A DNA stretch of 62,577 bases. It comes from Gammaproteobacteria bacterium. GTDB lineage: Bacteria > Pseudomonadota > Gammaproteobacteria > Pseudomonadales > Azotimanducaceae. Below, in pieces: positions 7,092-16,572 of the stretch. Under the pieces are notes generated by a model. That model did no database searches, was not told the DNA's origin, and worked only from the letters and a program-made list of their open reading frames with translations. How positions within the stretch are numbered: the stretch's first letter is position 1; each line of letters begins with the position of its first letter. The DNA lies in NCBI GenBank assembly GCA_002689445.1, contig NZGC01000012.1, positions 1 to 62,577 on the forward strand, written 5' to 3'. A program made the translations under genes and the position numbers.

Positions 7092-9488
7092 ATGAACCAT
7101 ACTCGACTCATCACAATCTTAGCGACCCTAGCCGGGTCGATCTCACTCGCACCACTCGTGACTGCTGAGCAGTCTAACCGAACCATGGAAGAGGTCGTTG
7201 TCACCTCGCGTCGTCAAGAGGAGTCCGTTCAGGACGTTCCGCTCTCTGTGACCGCGTTTGGCGAAGAAGCGATCGAACAAATTAAGCCCAATACGCTCCG
7301 TGACTTTGACGGCTTGGTTCCAAATGTTTACATCGGCATGAATACCGCAGGTCCTGGCGCCTCAGCACTTTACATTCGCGGTGTTGGATACGCGGACATT
7401 GAAAAGACCCAAAGTCCACAAGTGGGCGTCATTCTTGATGGGATCCAGATGGGTTCGAGCACCGGCCAATTAATCGATGTCTTCGATGTCGAATCAATCG
7501 AAGTCAACCGAGGCCCACAAGGGGTGTTGTTCGGTAAAAACACCATTGGGGGCAATATCGTTGTTAACCGAGTTAAACCCAAATTTAATGAATTTGGAGT
7601 TAAAGCCAGTGCTGAAATGGGCAACTACAACTCCAAAACTTGGAAAGGCCGAATCAATATTCCGCTCATTGACGACAAGCTCGCGTTTAAGTTTGGCGCT
7701 ATTAATCGAGGTCGAGATGGCTTTTACGACAACATTAATTTAGGCACCACCGCCGGAGACATCGATTTTTCATCGACTACGGCTGCGTTAGCCTGGGCTC
7801 CGAGCGACACGGTCGAAGTTAACCTCACCTTTGACCACATCAATGATCAATCCCAAACTATGCCTCAAGATCCAAGGTTTGATGGCGATAACCGGTTCGT
7901 CAACATGGCCGACAAGGCTGAGCCCACGAGCTACATCGTTGACCAGATTGGACTCCGGGTTGACTGGGATATTTCTGACAGTATGACGCTGCACTATGTT
8001 GGTGGTTCTTCTGATGCCCATGACGTGGTTAATCAGGACTTTGATGGCGGTGATATTAACGGTGCAGCCATTCCCTTTGCTCAGTTACACACGCTTCGTG
8101 ATCAAAAATATGATATCAAATCCCATGAATTGCGGCTCGATATCGACATCAATGATCAACTCTCAGCCATGGTCGGCTACTACGATTTCGCGTCAGATCT
8201 CGAGTTCAGACAAGACACCAATAACATTTTGCAACTACCCAACGTTGCGATCTTTGGTGCCAACGTACCTTGCGCGGCTGCTGGGTTTAGAAACAACGCG
8301 ACCCCAGGCCTTGAGACGTTCTGCCAGTTCCCGAATGCGCGGAGCACACAACTTGCAGGGGAAACTGTGGACTCGCGCGCCTGGTTCGGCTCTTTTACCT
8401 TTAGAGCCACTGAGGATTTCGAAATCACCCTAGGCGCTCGTTCCATCGACGAAAGCAAGTCTGCCTATAATGGTTACACCGACTTCAGCTTTAATGCCGC
8501 CGATGGCAGGATCGCCAACCCTATTTACGACGACGTCTCAGCGGCGGGTTACAACGAGCACGACTTTAGAGGTTTAGCGAGCATCCCTGGCGCATCCTAC
8601 GAAACACCTGAAAAGTCATGGTCCGAGACCATCGTTACGGCATCGGCTAGCTATCGAATTTCGGATCAATCGTTGGCCTACGCCAGTTACTCGGAGGGCT
8701 TTCGAAGCGGGGGATTTAGTATTCGAAATGCCTCCGGTCCTGACCGCGCTGGCTATGATCCAGAAACTGCCGACCAATTTGAAATCGGGGTCAAAAACGA
8801 CTTTTTAGATAACCGGCTCAGATTGAATGTCGCTTACTATGTGCTCAATCGCGAAGGCGGTCAGTTCTCCTCGATCATCACCCTGCCACCAGGATCAATT
8901 CCCGGCACCACAACCTACATTAACAATGGCGGTGAAAGTGAGTCCAAGGGTATCGAGATTGAGGGCCAGTGGTTCATCAACGACAATCTCCGCATGGTAT
9001 TCAATTACGGCACCATTGATGTCGAAAATAGCGCCTTCACTCTAGCTTGCGAATTGGTCGACGGCTGTGTCACCGCCGAGGTGGGTGTTTTAGACCCACT
9101 TGGTACCCTGAGAAATTTAGGCGGCGGCTCTGATTCTCGTCAGCCTGAGGATAGCCTGTCGGTAAGCTTTGCTTACGACCAGGAAATGGGTGGCGGCTTA
9201 TTTGGTGCCAACATCGGCTATAAAACAGTTGGTGACTTCCTTCTGGTCAACACAGGCGGTGGCGCGGATCAACGACTGTATGAAGGCGGCTACTCACAAA
9301 TGGACGCTCGAATCAGCTACAGCTTTGAAACCAACGGTGGAGATCAGTGGGCGATTACCGCTTTTGGTAAGAACCTGACTGACGAAGAGTTTAAAGAGCA
9401 CGCGCTGTTTCTAGGCGGCCCAACCACAGGCTTTCAAGGCTGGGGAGCACCTCGAACCTACGCCATTGAGGTGGTTTGGACACGCTAG
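7092..9488 (+). CDS. TonB-dependent outer-membrane receptor
   Basis: A 798-residue TonB-dependent receptor. It begins with a signal peptide (about residues 1-25, cut near TAEQ), then the TonB box MEEVVVTSRR (about 32-41). The plug domain follows, with IRGVG, VGVILDGI and the hallmark VEVNRGPQGVLFGKNTIGG. A beta-barrel ends in an aromatic-rich strand (YAIEVVWTR). It is the last gene of the first catabolic run and is followed at once by a terminator. By context it imports the substrate degraded by this cluster, though receptor sequence does not identify a ligand. The C-terminal residue is Arg rather than Phe, less common but seen in this family. Confidence 0.95.
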   Translation: MNHTRLITILATLAGSISLAPLVTAEQSNRTMEEVVVTSRRQEESVQDVPLSVTAFGEEAIEQIKPNTLRDFDGLVPNVYIGMNTAGPGASALYIRGVGYADIEKTQSPQVGVILDGIQMGSSTGQLIDVFDVESIEVNRGPQGVLFGKNTIGGNIVVNRVKPKFNEFGVKASAEMGNYNSKTWKGRINIPLIDDKLAFKFGAINRGRDGFYDNINLGTTAGDIDFSSTTAALAWAPSDTVEVNLTFDHINDQSQTMPQDPRFDGDNRFVNMADKAEPTSYIVDQIGLRVDWDISDSMTLHYVGGSSDAHDVVNQDFDGGDINGAAIPFAQLHTLRDQKYDIKSHELRLDIDINDQLSAMVGYYDFASDLEFRQDTNNILQLPNVAIFGANVPCAAAGFRNNATPGLETFCQFPNARSTQLAGETVDSRAWFGSFTFRATEDFEITLGARSIDESKSAYNGYTDFSFNAADGRIANPIYDDVSAAGYNEHDFRGLASIPGASYETPEKSWSETIVTASASYRISDQSLAYASYSEGFRSGGFSIRNASGPDRAGYDPETADQFEIGVKNDFLDNRLRLNVAYYVLNREGGQFSSIITLPPGSIPGTTTYINNGGESESKGIEIEGQWFINDNLRMVFNYGTIDVENSAFTLACELVDGCVTAEVGVLDPLGTLRNLGGGSDSRQPEDSLSVSFAYDQEMGGGLFGANIGYKTVGDFLLVNTGGGADQRLYEGGYSQMDARISYSFETNGGDQWAITAFGKNLTDEEFKEHALFLGGPTTGFQGWGAPRTYAIEVVWTR

Positions 9489-9506
9489 AAGCGTCACCAA
9501 ACGGTT

Positions 9507-9537
9507 AAAAAAAACAGGCTTCGGCCTGTTTTTTTTT
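9507..9537 (+). terminator. rho-independent terminator after the TonB receptor
   Basis: An A-tract runs into the stem AACAGGC, a TTCG tetraloop (9520-9523), GCCTGTT and a run of T residues ending at 9537. It starts 18 bases after the receptor stop codon. The symmetrical A and T tracts make it usable in both directions. It separates the first catabolic run from the molybdopterin/ligase run. Confidence 0.9.
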
Positions 9538-9629
9538 GACTAAAATGAATGCGGTTCGATCCGTTCCAACCCTTTCAAGCGTTCGAAAAAGGCCCTCGAA
9601 AAATACCGAAAGAACTAAAAAAATCATCA

Positions 9630-9657
9630 TTGACTGTTTTCAGCTATATTCGATACT
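9630..9657 (+). promoter_or_regulatory. candidate sigma-70 promoter of the molybdopterin/ligase operon
   Basis: TTGACT (9630-9635), a 16-base spacer and GATACT (9652-9657) resemble -35 and -10 boxes with five and four matches of six. They lie about 90 bases before the ATG at 9744. The call rests on consensus likeness only. The rest of 9538-9743 shows no gene. Confidence 0.3.
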
Positions 9658-9743
9658 CTTGATGATCACAGTTGATCGCAGGACCTCATTATTGCGATTA
9701 CGTTGTAACCGATTGACAAGCCATAGCCGGTTCAGGAGCTAGC

Positions 9744-11897
9744 ATGAGCATCACAACCCATAAGACCTTTTGTCGATTCTGCCACGCTTATTGCGCCATT
9801 GAAGTAGATGTTCAAGATGAGCGGCCTGTCGCCGTCCGGGGCGATACCTCAGATCCCGTCTATGGTGGTTATACTTGCATAAAAGGACGTCAACTACCGG
9901 AACAATTCGCTACCCCTAAGCGGGTCAAACGAACGCTCAAGCAAACTTCTACCGGTGACTTTGAGCCGATCCCAGCAGACCAAGCGATGGATGAGATTGC
10001 TGACAAAATTCAGCAACTGATACGCGATTATGGCCCTCGGAGTGTCGCGACCTACGTTGGCTCTTATGGTTATCAGAACTCAGCGGCTTTACACGTGGCC
10101 AAAGCTTGGCATCAAAGTGTCGGCTCGCCCTCTTACTACACTTCCGTCACAATTGATCAGCCACACCGCCGAATCGCGCAGTCGCAATTTGGGACCTGGG
10201 GCGGGGGTACCCACCCTTTCACCGGATCCGACGTGTGCATGATGATCGGCAACAATCCAGTGGTCTCGCAATACACGCCCTTCGGGGGTCCGCCACCCTT
10301 TAGCCCTTATGCCCGTATCCGGGATGAGATGAAACGTGGCATGAAACTCATCGTTGTTGCCCCAAGGCGCACAGAAGTCGCGAATCGAGCCACTTTGCAT
10401 TTACAAGTTAATCCGGCTGAGGATCCAACTTTTCTCTCAGCGGTGATCAGAATCATTCTTAAAGAAGCACTTCATGACGTGGAATTTTGCGACCGTCATG
10501 TCGACGATCTTCCTGCCCTTGCAGCCTTGGTTGAACCCTTTACACCCGATTACGCTGCCGCGCGTTGTGGGATCAAAGAGGAAGATTTGGTCTCAGCGGC
10601 AAGGATCTTCGGCAGTGCAAAAAGCGGCGTTACCGTCAGTGGCACGGGACCCAATATGTCTCCTCGACCCATTCTCACTGAACATCTCATTTGTTGCCTC
10701 AATATTTTGTGTGGAAGAGTCAACAAAACCGGAGCCAGGGTGCCAAACCCTGGCGTATTACAACCCAGCCGGCCACGTAGGGCCGACGTCATCGCTGCCG
10801 AGCCCGCCTATGGAACCGGTCCTCGATCCCGGGTCAGAGGGCTTGGTCAAATTATTGGTGAAATGCCAACCGCCACCCTCAACGATGAAATATTAATGCC
10901 AGGTGAGGGGCAAATTAAGGCGCTCATCTGTTTGGGTGGCAACCCCGTTGTCGCATTTCCTGATCAAGACAAAACCGTTAAAGCGATGAAAGCGCTTGAA
11001 TTGTTGGTTTGCGTCGATCTTTACGAATCTGCGACGGCGAAGTTGGCAGACTACATTGTGGCACCCACTTTAAGTCTTGAACGCGATGACGTGACGATGC
11101 TGACAGATACTTGGTACGACCAACCTTACAGTCACTATACCAAAGCCATCTTGCCGAGAAACCCGGAAAGTCGAGAAGAATGGGAAATTTACTGGGAACT
11201 TTCACACCGCAGCAACCTAGCCTTACACCTCCCTGGTGGCGAACTTGATCCGGCTCATCGACCCACTAAGTTTGAAGTGCTCAAACTGTTGACGCCTGAT
11301 GCTCCAGTTCCATTAGAGGAGATTGCCGCAGTCGGCCATGGTCAAATTTTTGAGGATGTCCAAGTAACCGTTGAACCCGGTCAATCTGAGTCGACCAGTC
11401 AGTTTCAGCTGCTGCCCGCCGATATCTCTGATCAACTCACTGAGGTCGCTGCTGAAACTTACTGGCAAGACGTTGGCACAGAAGATGACGGCAAAACTTT
11501 CTCCCACCTGCTCATCAGTCGTCGCTTAAAACACGTCTTTAATTCTTCAGGACAACAATTGGATAGTCTTCGGAAGAAAGGCACCACCAACCCCGCCTAC
11601 ATGCACCCGGACGATCTCGCCCTATTGGGTCTTGTTAGCGGTGGCTTGATCGAAATCGAGTCTGCAGCGGGCACTTTAACTGGGGTCGTTGAAGCGGCCG
11701 ATGACATCAAACCTGGTGTTATTTCTATGGCCCACGCCTGGGGGGATTTACCCGACAATGGGGGTGAGGTGCGGACCAAAGGAGCCAGCACGAACCGATT
11801 GGTTGATGACGATAGAACATACAACAAAATCACTGGCATGCCGCGTATGAGCGCTATTCCAGTTAACGTCCGCGCGATTCAGGAGGCAGTGGCTTAA
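9744..11897 (+). CDS. molybdopterin-dependent oxidoreductase (DMSO reductase superfamily)
   Basis: A 717-residue catalytic subunit of the DMSO-reductase superfamily. The N-terminal 4Fe-4S site is Cys10-x2-Cys13-x3-Cys17-x27-Cys45. Typical cofactor loops follow (SDVCMMIGNNPVVS, KALICLGGNPVV), with a C-terminal molydopterin dinucleotide-binding domain (about 600-717). There is no twin-arginine signal, so it is probably cytoplasmic. No electron-transfer subunit, membrane anchor or chaperone gene lies nearby, so it may use a soluble partner or catalyse a non-redox hydration as acetylene hydratase does. AGGAG lies just before the ATG. The acyl-CoA ligase begins one base after the stop codon, indicating tight coupling. 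The substrate is unknown. Confidence 0.88.
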   Translation: MSITTHKTFCRFCHAYCAIEVDVQDERPVAVRGDTSDPVYGGYTCIKGRQLPEQFATPKRVKRTLKQTSTGDFEPIPADQAMDEIADKIQQLIRDYGPRSVATYVGSYGYQNSAALHVAKAWHQSVGSPSYYTSVTIDQPHRRIAQSQFGTWGGGTHPFTGSDVCMMIGNNPVVSQYTPFGGPPPFSPYARIRDEMKRGMKLIVVAPRRTEVANRATLHLQVNPAEDPTFLSAVIRIILKEALHDVEFCDRHVDDLPALAALVEPFTPDYAAARCGIKEEDLVSAARIFGSAKSGVTVSGTGPNMSPRPILTEHLICCLNILCGRVNKTGARVPNPGVLQPSRPRRADVIAAEPAYGTGPRSRVRGLGQIIGEMPTATLNDEILMPGEGQIKALICLGGNPVVAFPDQDKTVKAMKALELLVCVDLYESATAKLADYIVAPTLSLERDDVTMLTDTWYDQPYSHYTKAILPRNPESREEWEIYWELSHRSNLALHLPGGELDPAHRPTKFEVLKLLTPDAPVPLEEIAAVGHGQIFEDVQVTVEPGQSESTSQFQLLPADISDQLTEVAAETYWQDVGTEDDGKTFSHLLISRRLKHVFNSSGQQLDSLRKKGTTNPAYMHPDDLALLGLVSGGLIEIESAAGTLTGVVEAADDIKPGVISMAHAWGDLPDNGGEVRTKGASTNRLVDDDRTYNKITGMPRMSAIPVNVRAIQEAVA

Positions 11898-11898
11898 T

Positions 11899-13431
11899 AT
11901 GGTTCAATTTGCAAAAAACATGGCCGCAGAGCGTCCTGACGAAATCGCCCTGCGAGACCCCCGTGCAGCGCTGAGTTGGGAGGCCGTTGATGACATTCTG
12001 AACAGAGCAGCCAATGCTATTCGCACCAGTGATACTGGTCCCGACCATCGCATCGCCGTGTTTGCTGAAAATGGTGTTGAAACTGCCTTGGCCAACCTTG
12101 GCGGCCTCATCGGTGGCGCTTCGGTGGTGCCGGTAAACTTTCATCTGACTGCAGATGAGGTCGCCTATATTTTGAGCGACTCGGGGGCACAAATACTATT
12201 CGTCGGCCCAGAAACGGCCGAGCGAGGGTGTGACGCGGCAGCTCAAGCGGGTGTCCAAACCGTTATCGGCTGGCGCTGTGAGCATACCGATCTTGAAGAT
12301 TGGGATGCATGGCTCAAGGCCAGCTCAGGAGAGGAACCTGACACCTCGATTGCACCACGACCTAACTTACTCTATACCTCAGGCACGACAGGAAGACCCA
12401 AGGGTACTCATCTACCACCGACCATGTTCGCTGGCGGAGACACCGTCGAGGCGCATTTAGAGAACTTGAAGCAAAACCCCCTCGCAACCTTAGGCGCTCA
12501 TCTTGTGGTTGGCCCGATGTACCATACCGGGCCTTTAAGCGGTGCCCGACTGCTCGCGGCCGGCGCGCCCTCTGTGATACTCACCAAGTTCGACGCCGAG
12601 AACACGTTAAAGACGATCGAAGAGTATCAAACCACGTCCACCATTATGGTACCGACACATTTTGTCCGACTTCTCGCCCTGGATGAGGAGACCAAAGCAC
12701 GGTATGACGTATCGAGCATGACAAGAGTGAGTCACACCGGCGCCAAATGCCCCGTGGATATCAAGCGAGCCATGATTGAGTGGTGGGGACCTGTGTTTAC
12801 CGACGCCTACGGGGCCAGCGAAGTCGGCACCACCTGTATGATCACGTCAGAGGAATGGCTTTTACATCCGGGATCCGTCGGTCGCAGCGTACCCCCTTTT
12901 ACCGCCAAAATTCTCGACGACGACAACAACGAGTGTGGACCCAATGTTGAAGGACGTCTGTATTTTGAAGATGCAACAGGTCGCGGTGTCGTCTATCACA
13001 ATGATCCCGAAAAATCTGCCGCCGCCCATATTGCCCCAGGCGTGTTCACCTTGGGTGAAATCGCTTATATGGATGAGGAAGGATACGTCTACATCACAGA
13101 TCGCTTCAGCGATATGATCGTGTCAGGTGGGGTAAATATCTATCCTGCTGAAGCTGAGCAAGTACTCATTGACCATCCTCAGGTGCTCGATGTTGCTTGT
13201 ATTGGCATCCCACATCCGGAAATGGGCGAGGAACTCAAAGCCTTAGTTATTCCACATCCAGACGCGGAAAATCCCAACGCTGCTGAGATAATCGGTTTCT
13301 GTCGAGAGCGACTATCGCACTATAAGTGCCCAAGAACGCTAGACTTTGTTGACGATCTAGGCAGAAACACCATGGGCAAGATCAATAAACGCAAACTCCG
13401 GGCGCCTTTTTGGGAGGGCCACGCAGATTGA
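11899..13431 (+). CDS. acyl-CoA synthetase (AMP-binding, class I adenylate-forming)
   Basis: A 510-residue ligase of the ANL superfamily that would activate a carboxylic acid to its CoA thioester through an acyl-AMP. The P-loop motif YTSGTTGRPKG is at about 159-169. YGASEVG lies near the middle. The C-terminal hinge and domain include YITDRFSDMIVSGGVNIYPAE, and the catalytic lysine is Lys494 in TMGKINKRKL. It is the committed CoA-entry enzyme of this cluster, placed directly after the molybdopterin enzyme and before the phosphatase, kinase and P450. The substrate class cannot be fixed, and medium-chain, cyclic or aromatic acids are all possible. Confidence 0.93.
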   Translation: MVQFAKNMAAERPDEIALRDPRAALSWEAVDDILNRAANAIRTSDTGPDHRIAVFAENGVETALANLGGLIGGASVVPVNFHLTADEVAYILSDSGAQILFVGPETAERGCDAAAQAGVQTVIGWRCEHTDLEDWDAWLKASSGEEPDTSIAPRPNLLYTSGTTGRPKGTHLPPTMFAGGDTVEAHLENLKQNPLATLGAHLVVGPMYHTGPLSGARLLAAGAPSVILTKFDAENTLKTIEEYQTTSTIMVPTHFVRLLALDEETKARYDVSSMTRVSHTGAKCPVDIKRAMIEWWGPVFTDAYGASEVGTTCMITSEEWLLHPGSVGRSVPPFTAKILDDDNNECGPNVEGRLYFEDATGRGVVYHNDPEKSAAAHIAPGVFTLGEIAYMDEEGYVYITDRFSDMIVSGGVNIYPAEAEQVLIDHPQVLDVACIGIPHPEMGEELKALVIPHPDAENPNAAEIIGFCRERLSHYKCPRTLDFVDDLGRNTMGKINKRKLRAPFWEGHAD

Positions 13432-14081
13432 ACGAACAACGCTTTTTATTCATCCGTCACGGTGAAACCATCGCCAACGAACAGCAATTGGCTTATGGGC
13501 TGACCGAGTCACCCCTTAATGCCAAAGGCAAAGCCCAGGCTCATGCCACAGGGCTACGCCTCCAAGGTTGGTCGAGCCCTTATGATCGAATGCTCACTAG
13601 CCCGCTGGGGCGTGCTCAGGAAACGGCTGCCATCGTCAACCAGTACCTCAATCTACCTTTGGAAATTGACCCCGGCTTGGTTGAATCTAACTTGGGAGAT
13701 TGGGAAGGCATTACCTACGCAGAAATGCTCTCCAACGGTTATGCCACCAAATCGATCCGTGACGATCACTTCTCCGAGCATGGCGGCGAGAGTCCACAAG
13801 CGGTCTCTGACCGCGTTAGTCAATGTCTCACCGCAGCCAGGCATCGTTATCCCAATGAAAATCTTATTTTCGTAAGCCATGGTAGCGCGATTGCGCACGG
13901 CATGGCGGTCATCATGGATACGCAACCCAAATTTGGATACCAGTATCTCATGCACAATGGAGCGATTACGGAGGTGTCTCTGCAAGCAACACCGACCTTG
14001 CTTCACCTGAATAATTATGATCATTTGGCTGAGGAATTAACCACGCCTAAAGATCGCCCTGACAATGTCCAACGTGTCTAA
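13428..14081 (+). CDS. histidine phosphatase family protein (phosphoglycerate mutase-like)
   Basis: A 217-residue histidine phosphatase. The catalytic RHG motif is FIRHGE (His about 11), Arg and Glu residues lie in the middle (SPLGRAQET, ESNLGDWEG), and the second His is in VSHGSAI. I choose the TTG at 13428, whose TTGA overlaps the TGA of the ligase and which has GGGAGG ten bases upstream inside the ligase gene. A TTG at 13410 would add six residues. No ATG is available near the fold start. The family includes phosphatases for sugar, lipid and nucleotide phosphates and cobalamin precursors. Here it pairs with an adjoining kinase-like gene, overlapping it by 17 bp. The substrate is unknown. 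Confidence 0.85.
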   Translation: MNEQRFLFIRHGETIANEQQLAYGLTESPLNAKGKAQAHATGLRLQGWSSPYDRMLTSPLGRAQETAAIVNQYLNLPLEIDPGLVESNLGDWEGITYAEMLSNGYATKSIRDDHFSEHGGESPQAVSDRVSQCLTAARHRYPNENLIFVSHGSAIAHGMAVIMDTQPKFGYQYLMHNGAITEVSLQATPTLLHLNNYDHLAEELTTPKDRPDNVQRV

Positions 14082-15231
14082 ATTTCCTCACACCCTCGAC
14101 GCCCTCGATACTCGCTGGTTAAACGAGGCTTTACGTTTGCAGACGACTGATTTGAATATTACGGATTTCGAAGCCGAGGTGATTGGCGTCGGCCAAGGCT
14201 TTATGGCCGACCTTGCTCGACTACGTCTGAAACATTCAAATCCAGATCTACCCGATCAAATCATCATTAAGTTTGCATCCCATTTCGAGGCAACTCGATT
14301 ACTGGCGGCACGCATGAATTATTATGGCCGAGAACTCGGCTTTTACGAGGATTGTGCTGCAGATGCTGGGGTTCGGGTACCTAAAATCTTTTATCAAGCC
14401 TTTGAACCCGAGACACAGCACTTTGTCGTGCTCATGGAGGACTTGCATCCTGCTGAGCCAACCGATCAGATCGTTGGCAACAGCTTTGAAGAATCGAAGG
14501 CTGTCATGTTGGCTTTCGCAGACCTACATGCAACTTGGTGGAATCATCCTCGGCTTGAAGCGCTCTCCTGGACCGCACCCATCACCCATGTACAACCTAT
14601 CGGCGACAGCCTTGCCCTGCTCAAAGAAAGCATCGCCGAAGCAGAAGTGAGTGGTCGATTCGACCGATACCCTTGCATAAAAAAACTACAGTCTTTACTC
14701 CCACCTCTTTTTGCAATGGAACCACCCCCGCCCTCACCCTTTACTTTAGTCCACGGTGACCTGCGTTCTGACAACATATTTTTTCCTCAATCCTTGCAAG
14801 AAGGCCCGTCGCCGAGCCCGGTGATTATTGACTGGCAGACAACAGGTATAGGCCAACCCATGACCGACATCACTCGATGGCTGACCCAAAGTATCACCAT
14901 CGAAACCCGGCAGGCTCACGAGCAGACCTTGTTGAAAATTTATCATGAGCGTCTTGTTGAGCGCGGCGTCAGCAATTACAGTTTCAAGCAGATGTGCCAA
15001 GAATATCGGCTGAATCTGATTGTCACCCTATTGATGTTTTCGATGAGCATGGATGAAATCGACCAAAGCTCAGAGCGAGCTGACGCGCTGTTTCATGCCA
15101 TGTACAGCCGCCTCGATTCAGCCCTAGCCGACTGGCGAGCTGAAAAGACATTAAAGATATTGCCGTTCATGATTCCCTTCATGAAAATCGGTGTTTGGTT
15201 TAAATCACAGTTTAAGAGATCTCCCTTATGA
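14065..15231 (+). CDS. phosphotransferase, APH/ecdysteroid-kinase-like family
   Basis: A 388-residue protein-kinase-fold phosphotransferase. Visible are a nucleotide-binding N-lobe with IIIKF (Lys69), LMEDL (about 123-127), the catalytic loop HGDLRSDN (230-237) with its Asp and Asn, and the metal-binding IDWQ (255-258) in place of DFG. This matches the small-molecule kinases of the aminoglycoside phosphotransferase and ecdysteroid-kinase group. A hydroxylated metabolite of the pathway is a likelier substrate than an antibiotic. It overlaps the phosphatase by 17 bp and the P450 by 4 bp (ATGA). The four genes from ligase to P450 are therefore translationally linked, which is an unusual grouping. 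Confidence 0.87.
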   Translation: MSNVSKFPHTLDALDTRWLNEALRLQTTDLNITDFEAEVIGVGQGFMADLARLRLKHSNPDLPDQIIIKFASHFEATRLLAARMNYYGRELGFYEDCAADAGVRVPKIFYQAFEPETQHFVVLMEDLHPAEPTDQIVGNSFEESKAVMLAFADLHATWWNHPRLEALSWTAPITHVQPIGDSLALLKESIAEAEVSGRFDRYPCIKKLQSLLPPLFAMEPPPPSPFTLVHGDLRSDNIFFPQSLQEGPSPSPVIIDWQTTGIGQPMTDITRWLTQSITIETRQAHEQTLLKIYHERLVERGVSNYSFKQMCQEYRLNLIVTLLMFSMSMDEIDQSSERADALFHAMYSRLDSALADWRAEKTLKILPFMIPFMKIGVWFKSQFKRSPL

Positions 15232-16472
15232 CAGATCAAGCCCTCAGCGACATCAATCCACTCGACCCCACCATCCTAGCGTGTCCCCATGCGTTTAATC
15301 AGAGATTGAGGGAAGAGGCTCCTGTTTACCTCTGCCCTCAGACCGGCGTTTATTTCGTCTCCGACTACCCCCTCGTCGTGGATATTGCTAAGAACGAGAA
15401 ACGCTTTTCAAACGAGTTTTCCATGATTCAGGCTGGTGATGCGCCACCTCGGGACCCCGAGATGGAGGCCATCATGAAAAAAGGCTATCGACCCGTGAAC
15501 ACAATGTTGACCGCAGATCCACCTCGGCAACGACGATATCGGGCGCTGTGCCAAAAACCTTTCTCAGCGAGTAGTGTGTCTAAGTTACGACCTTACATCG
15601 AGAATCTTGCCAATGAACTGATCGACGATATTATCGATGAGGGGCAATGCAATTGGATGGATGCATTCGCAGTCCCCATGCCGGTACGTATGATCGCCTA
15701 TATTTTGGGTGTGCCTCTCTCAGATATGGCTTTGTTCAAAGAATGGTCTGATGCCAACGTTTATGCTTTTTCTGCTGGCCAAACTCGCGAGGGGGCCCTC
15801 AATGCCGCCAGACTCGTGGTTGATTTTCAACACTACTTCGCAGAAAAAATCGAAGCCAGAAAGCGCCAACCCACTGATGATGTGCTGTCAGACATCGTCA
15901 ATTCATCGGCTGATGGCGAGCAACCCATGGATCTGGAAGAGTGTCTCTCAGTCATCTCGCAACTGCTTGTTGCCGGCAACGAAACCACCACCAGTACCTT
16001 TGCTGAGGGTATGCATTTGCTGGCCACCCATCCCGAACAGGTACAATTGGTACAGCAAGACCCCTCTCTTGTGCCAAACATGGTCGAGGAAATGCTTCGA
16101 TTATCCACACCGACGGCTCAAATGTGGCGGATTTGCAAAGAGGATACACAAGTTGGCGATGTGCTGATTCCCGCCGGTGCCACGATGATGATTAAATTTG
16201 CCTCCGCCAATCGCGATGCCAATCAATTTCCTCAGCCAGACCGTTTTGATGTCACCCGTGACAACCTGAAAACCCAAATAGCCTTTGGCCAAGGAGTACA
16301 TCACTGTCTTGGCGCACCCCTGGCTAGGCAAGAGCTAACGGTGGGCTTCGAAGTCATACTCAAGCGCATGACCAATTTTAGATTACCGGGCGGCGAGGAA
16401 GAGTTGAAGTTTTTACCCAGCCTCTTGTTGCATCCCCCGGCTGATCTTAATTTACTTTTCGACGCTCGTTAG
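15228..16472 (+). CDS. cytochrome P450
   Basis: A 414-residue soluble bacterial P450. The I-helix motif is AGNETTT (about 249-255), the ExxR pair is in EEMLRL, and the haem loop is FGQGVHHCLGAPLAR (353-367) with Cys360 as thiolate ligand. There is no membrane anchor, as expected of class I bacterial enzymes that need a ferredoxin and a reductase, neither of which is in the window. The acid/alcohol pair Glu-Thr (252-253) of the I-helix is present, so normal oxygen activation is expected. It is coupled to the kinase gene by an ATGA overlap. Likely role: hydroxylation of the cluster's substrate or of its CoA-activated intermediate. Confidence 0.95.
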   Translation: MTDQALSDINPLDPTILACPHAFNQRLREEAPVYLCPQTGVYFVSDYPLVVDIAKNEKRFSNEFSMIQAGDAPPRDPEMEAIMKKGYRPVNTMLTADPPRQRRYRALCQKPFSASSVSKLRPYIENLANELIDDIIDEGQCNWMDAFAVPMPVRMIAYILGVPLSDMALFKEWSDANVYAFSAGQTREGALNAARLVVDFQHYFAEKIEARKRQPTDDVLSDIVNSSADGEQPMDLEECLSVISQLLVAGNETTTSTFAEGMHLLATHPEQVQLVQQDPSLVPNMVEEMLRLSTPTAQMWRICKEDTQVGDVLIPAGATMMIKFASANRDANQFPQPDRFDVTRDNLKTQIAFGQGVHHCLGAPLARQELTVGFEVILKRMTNFRLPGGEEELKFLPSLLLHPPADLNLLFDAR

Positions 16473-16572
16473 CGTTCTTTGTCAATGCCCAATCAATCAA
16501 CCCCAATCTTTCGGATCAAATTGAAAGCCCTGACGCCCTCACACCCAGGGAAACCTTGCTAGGAGAAACACT

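Noticed and set aside
14065-15231. Aminoglycoside resistance gene
   Set aside because: The APH fold is shared by many metabolite kinases. The gene is locked into a catabolic operon by overlaps on both sides and resembles the ecdysteroid-kinase-like group more.
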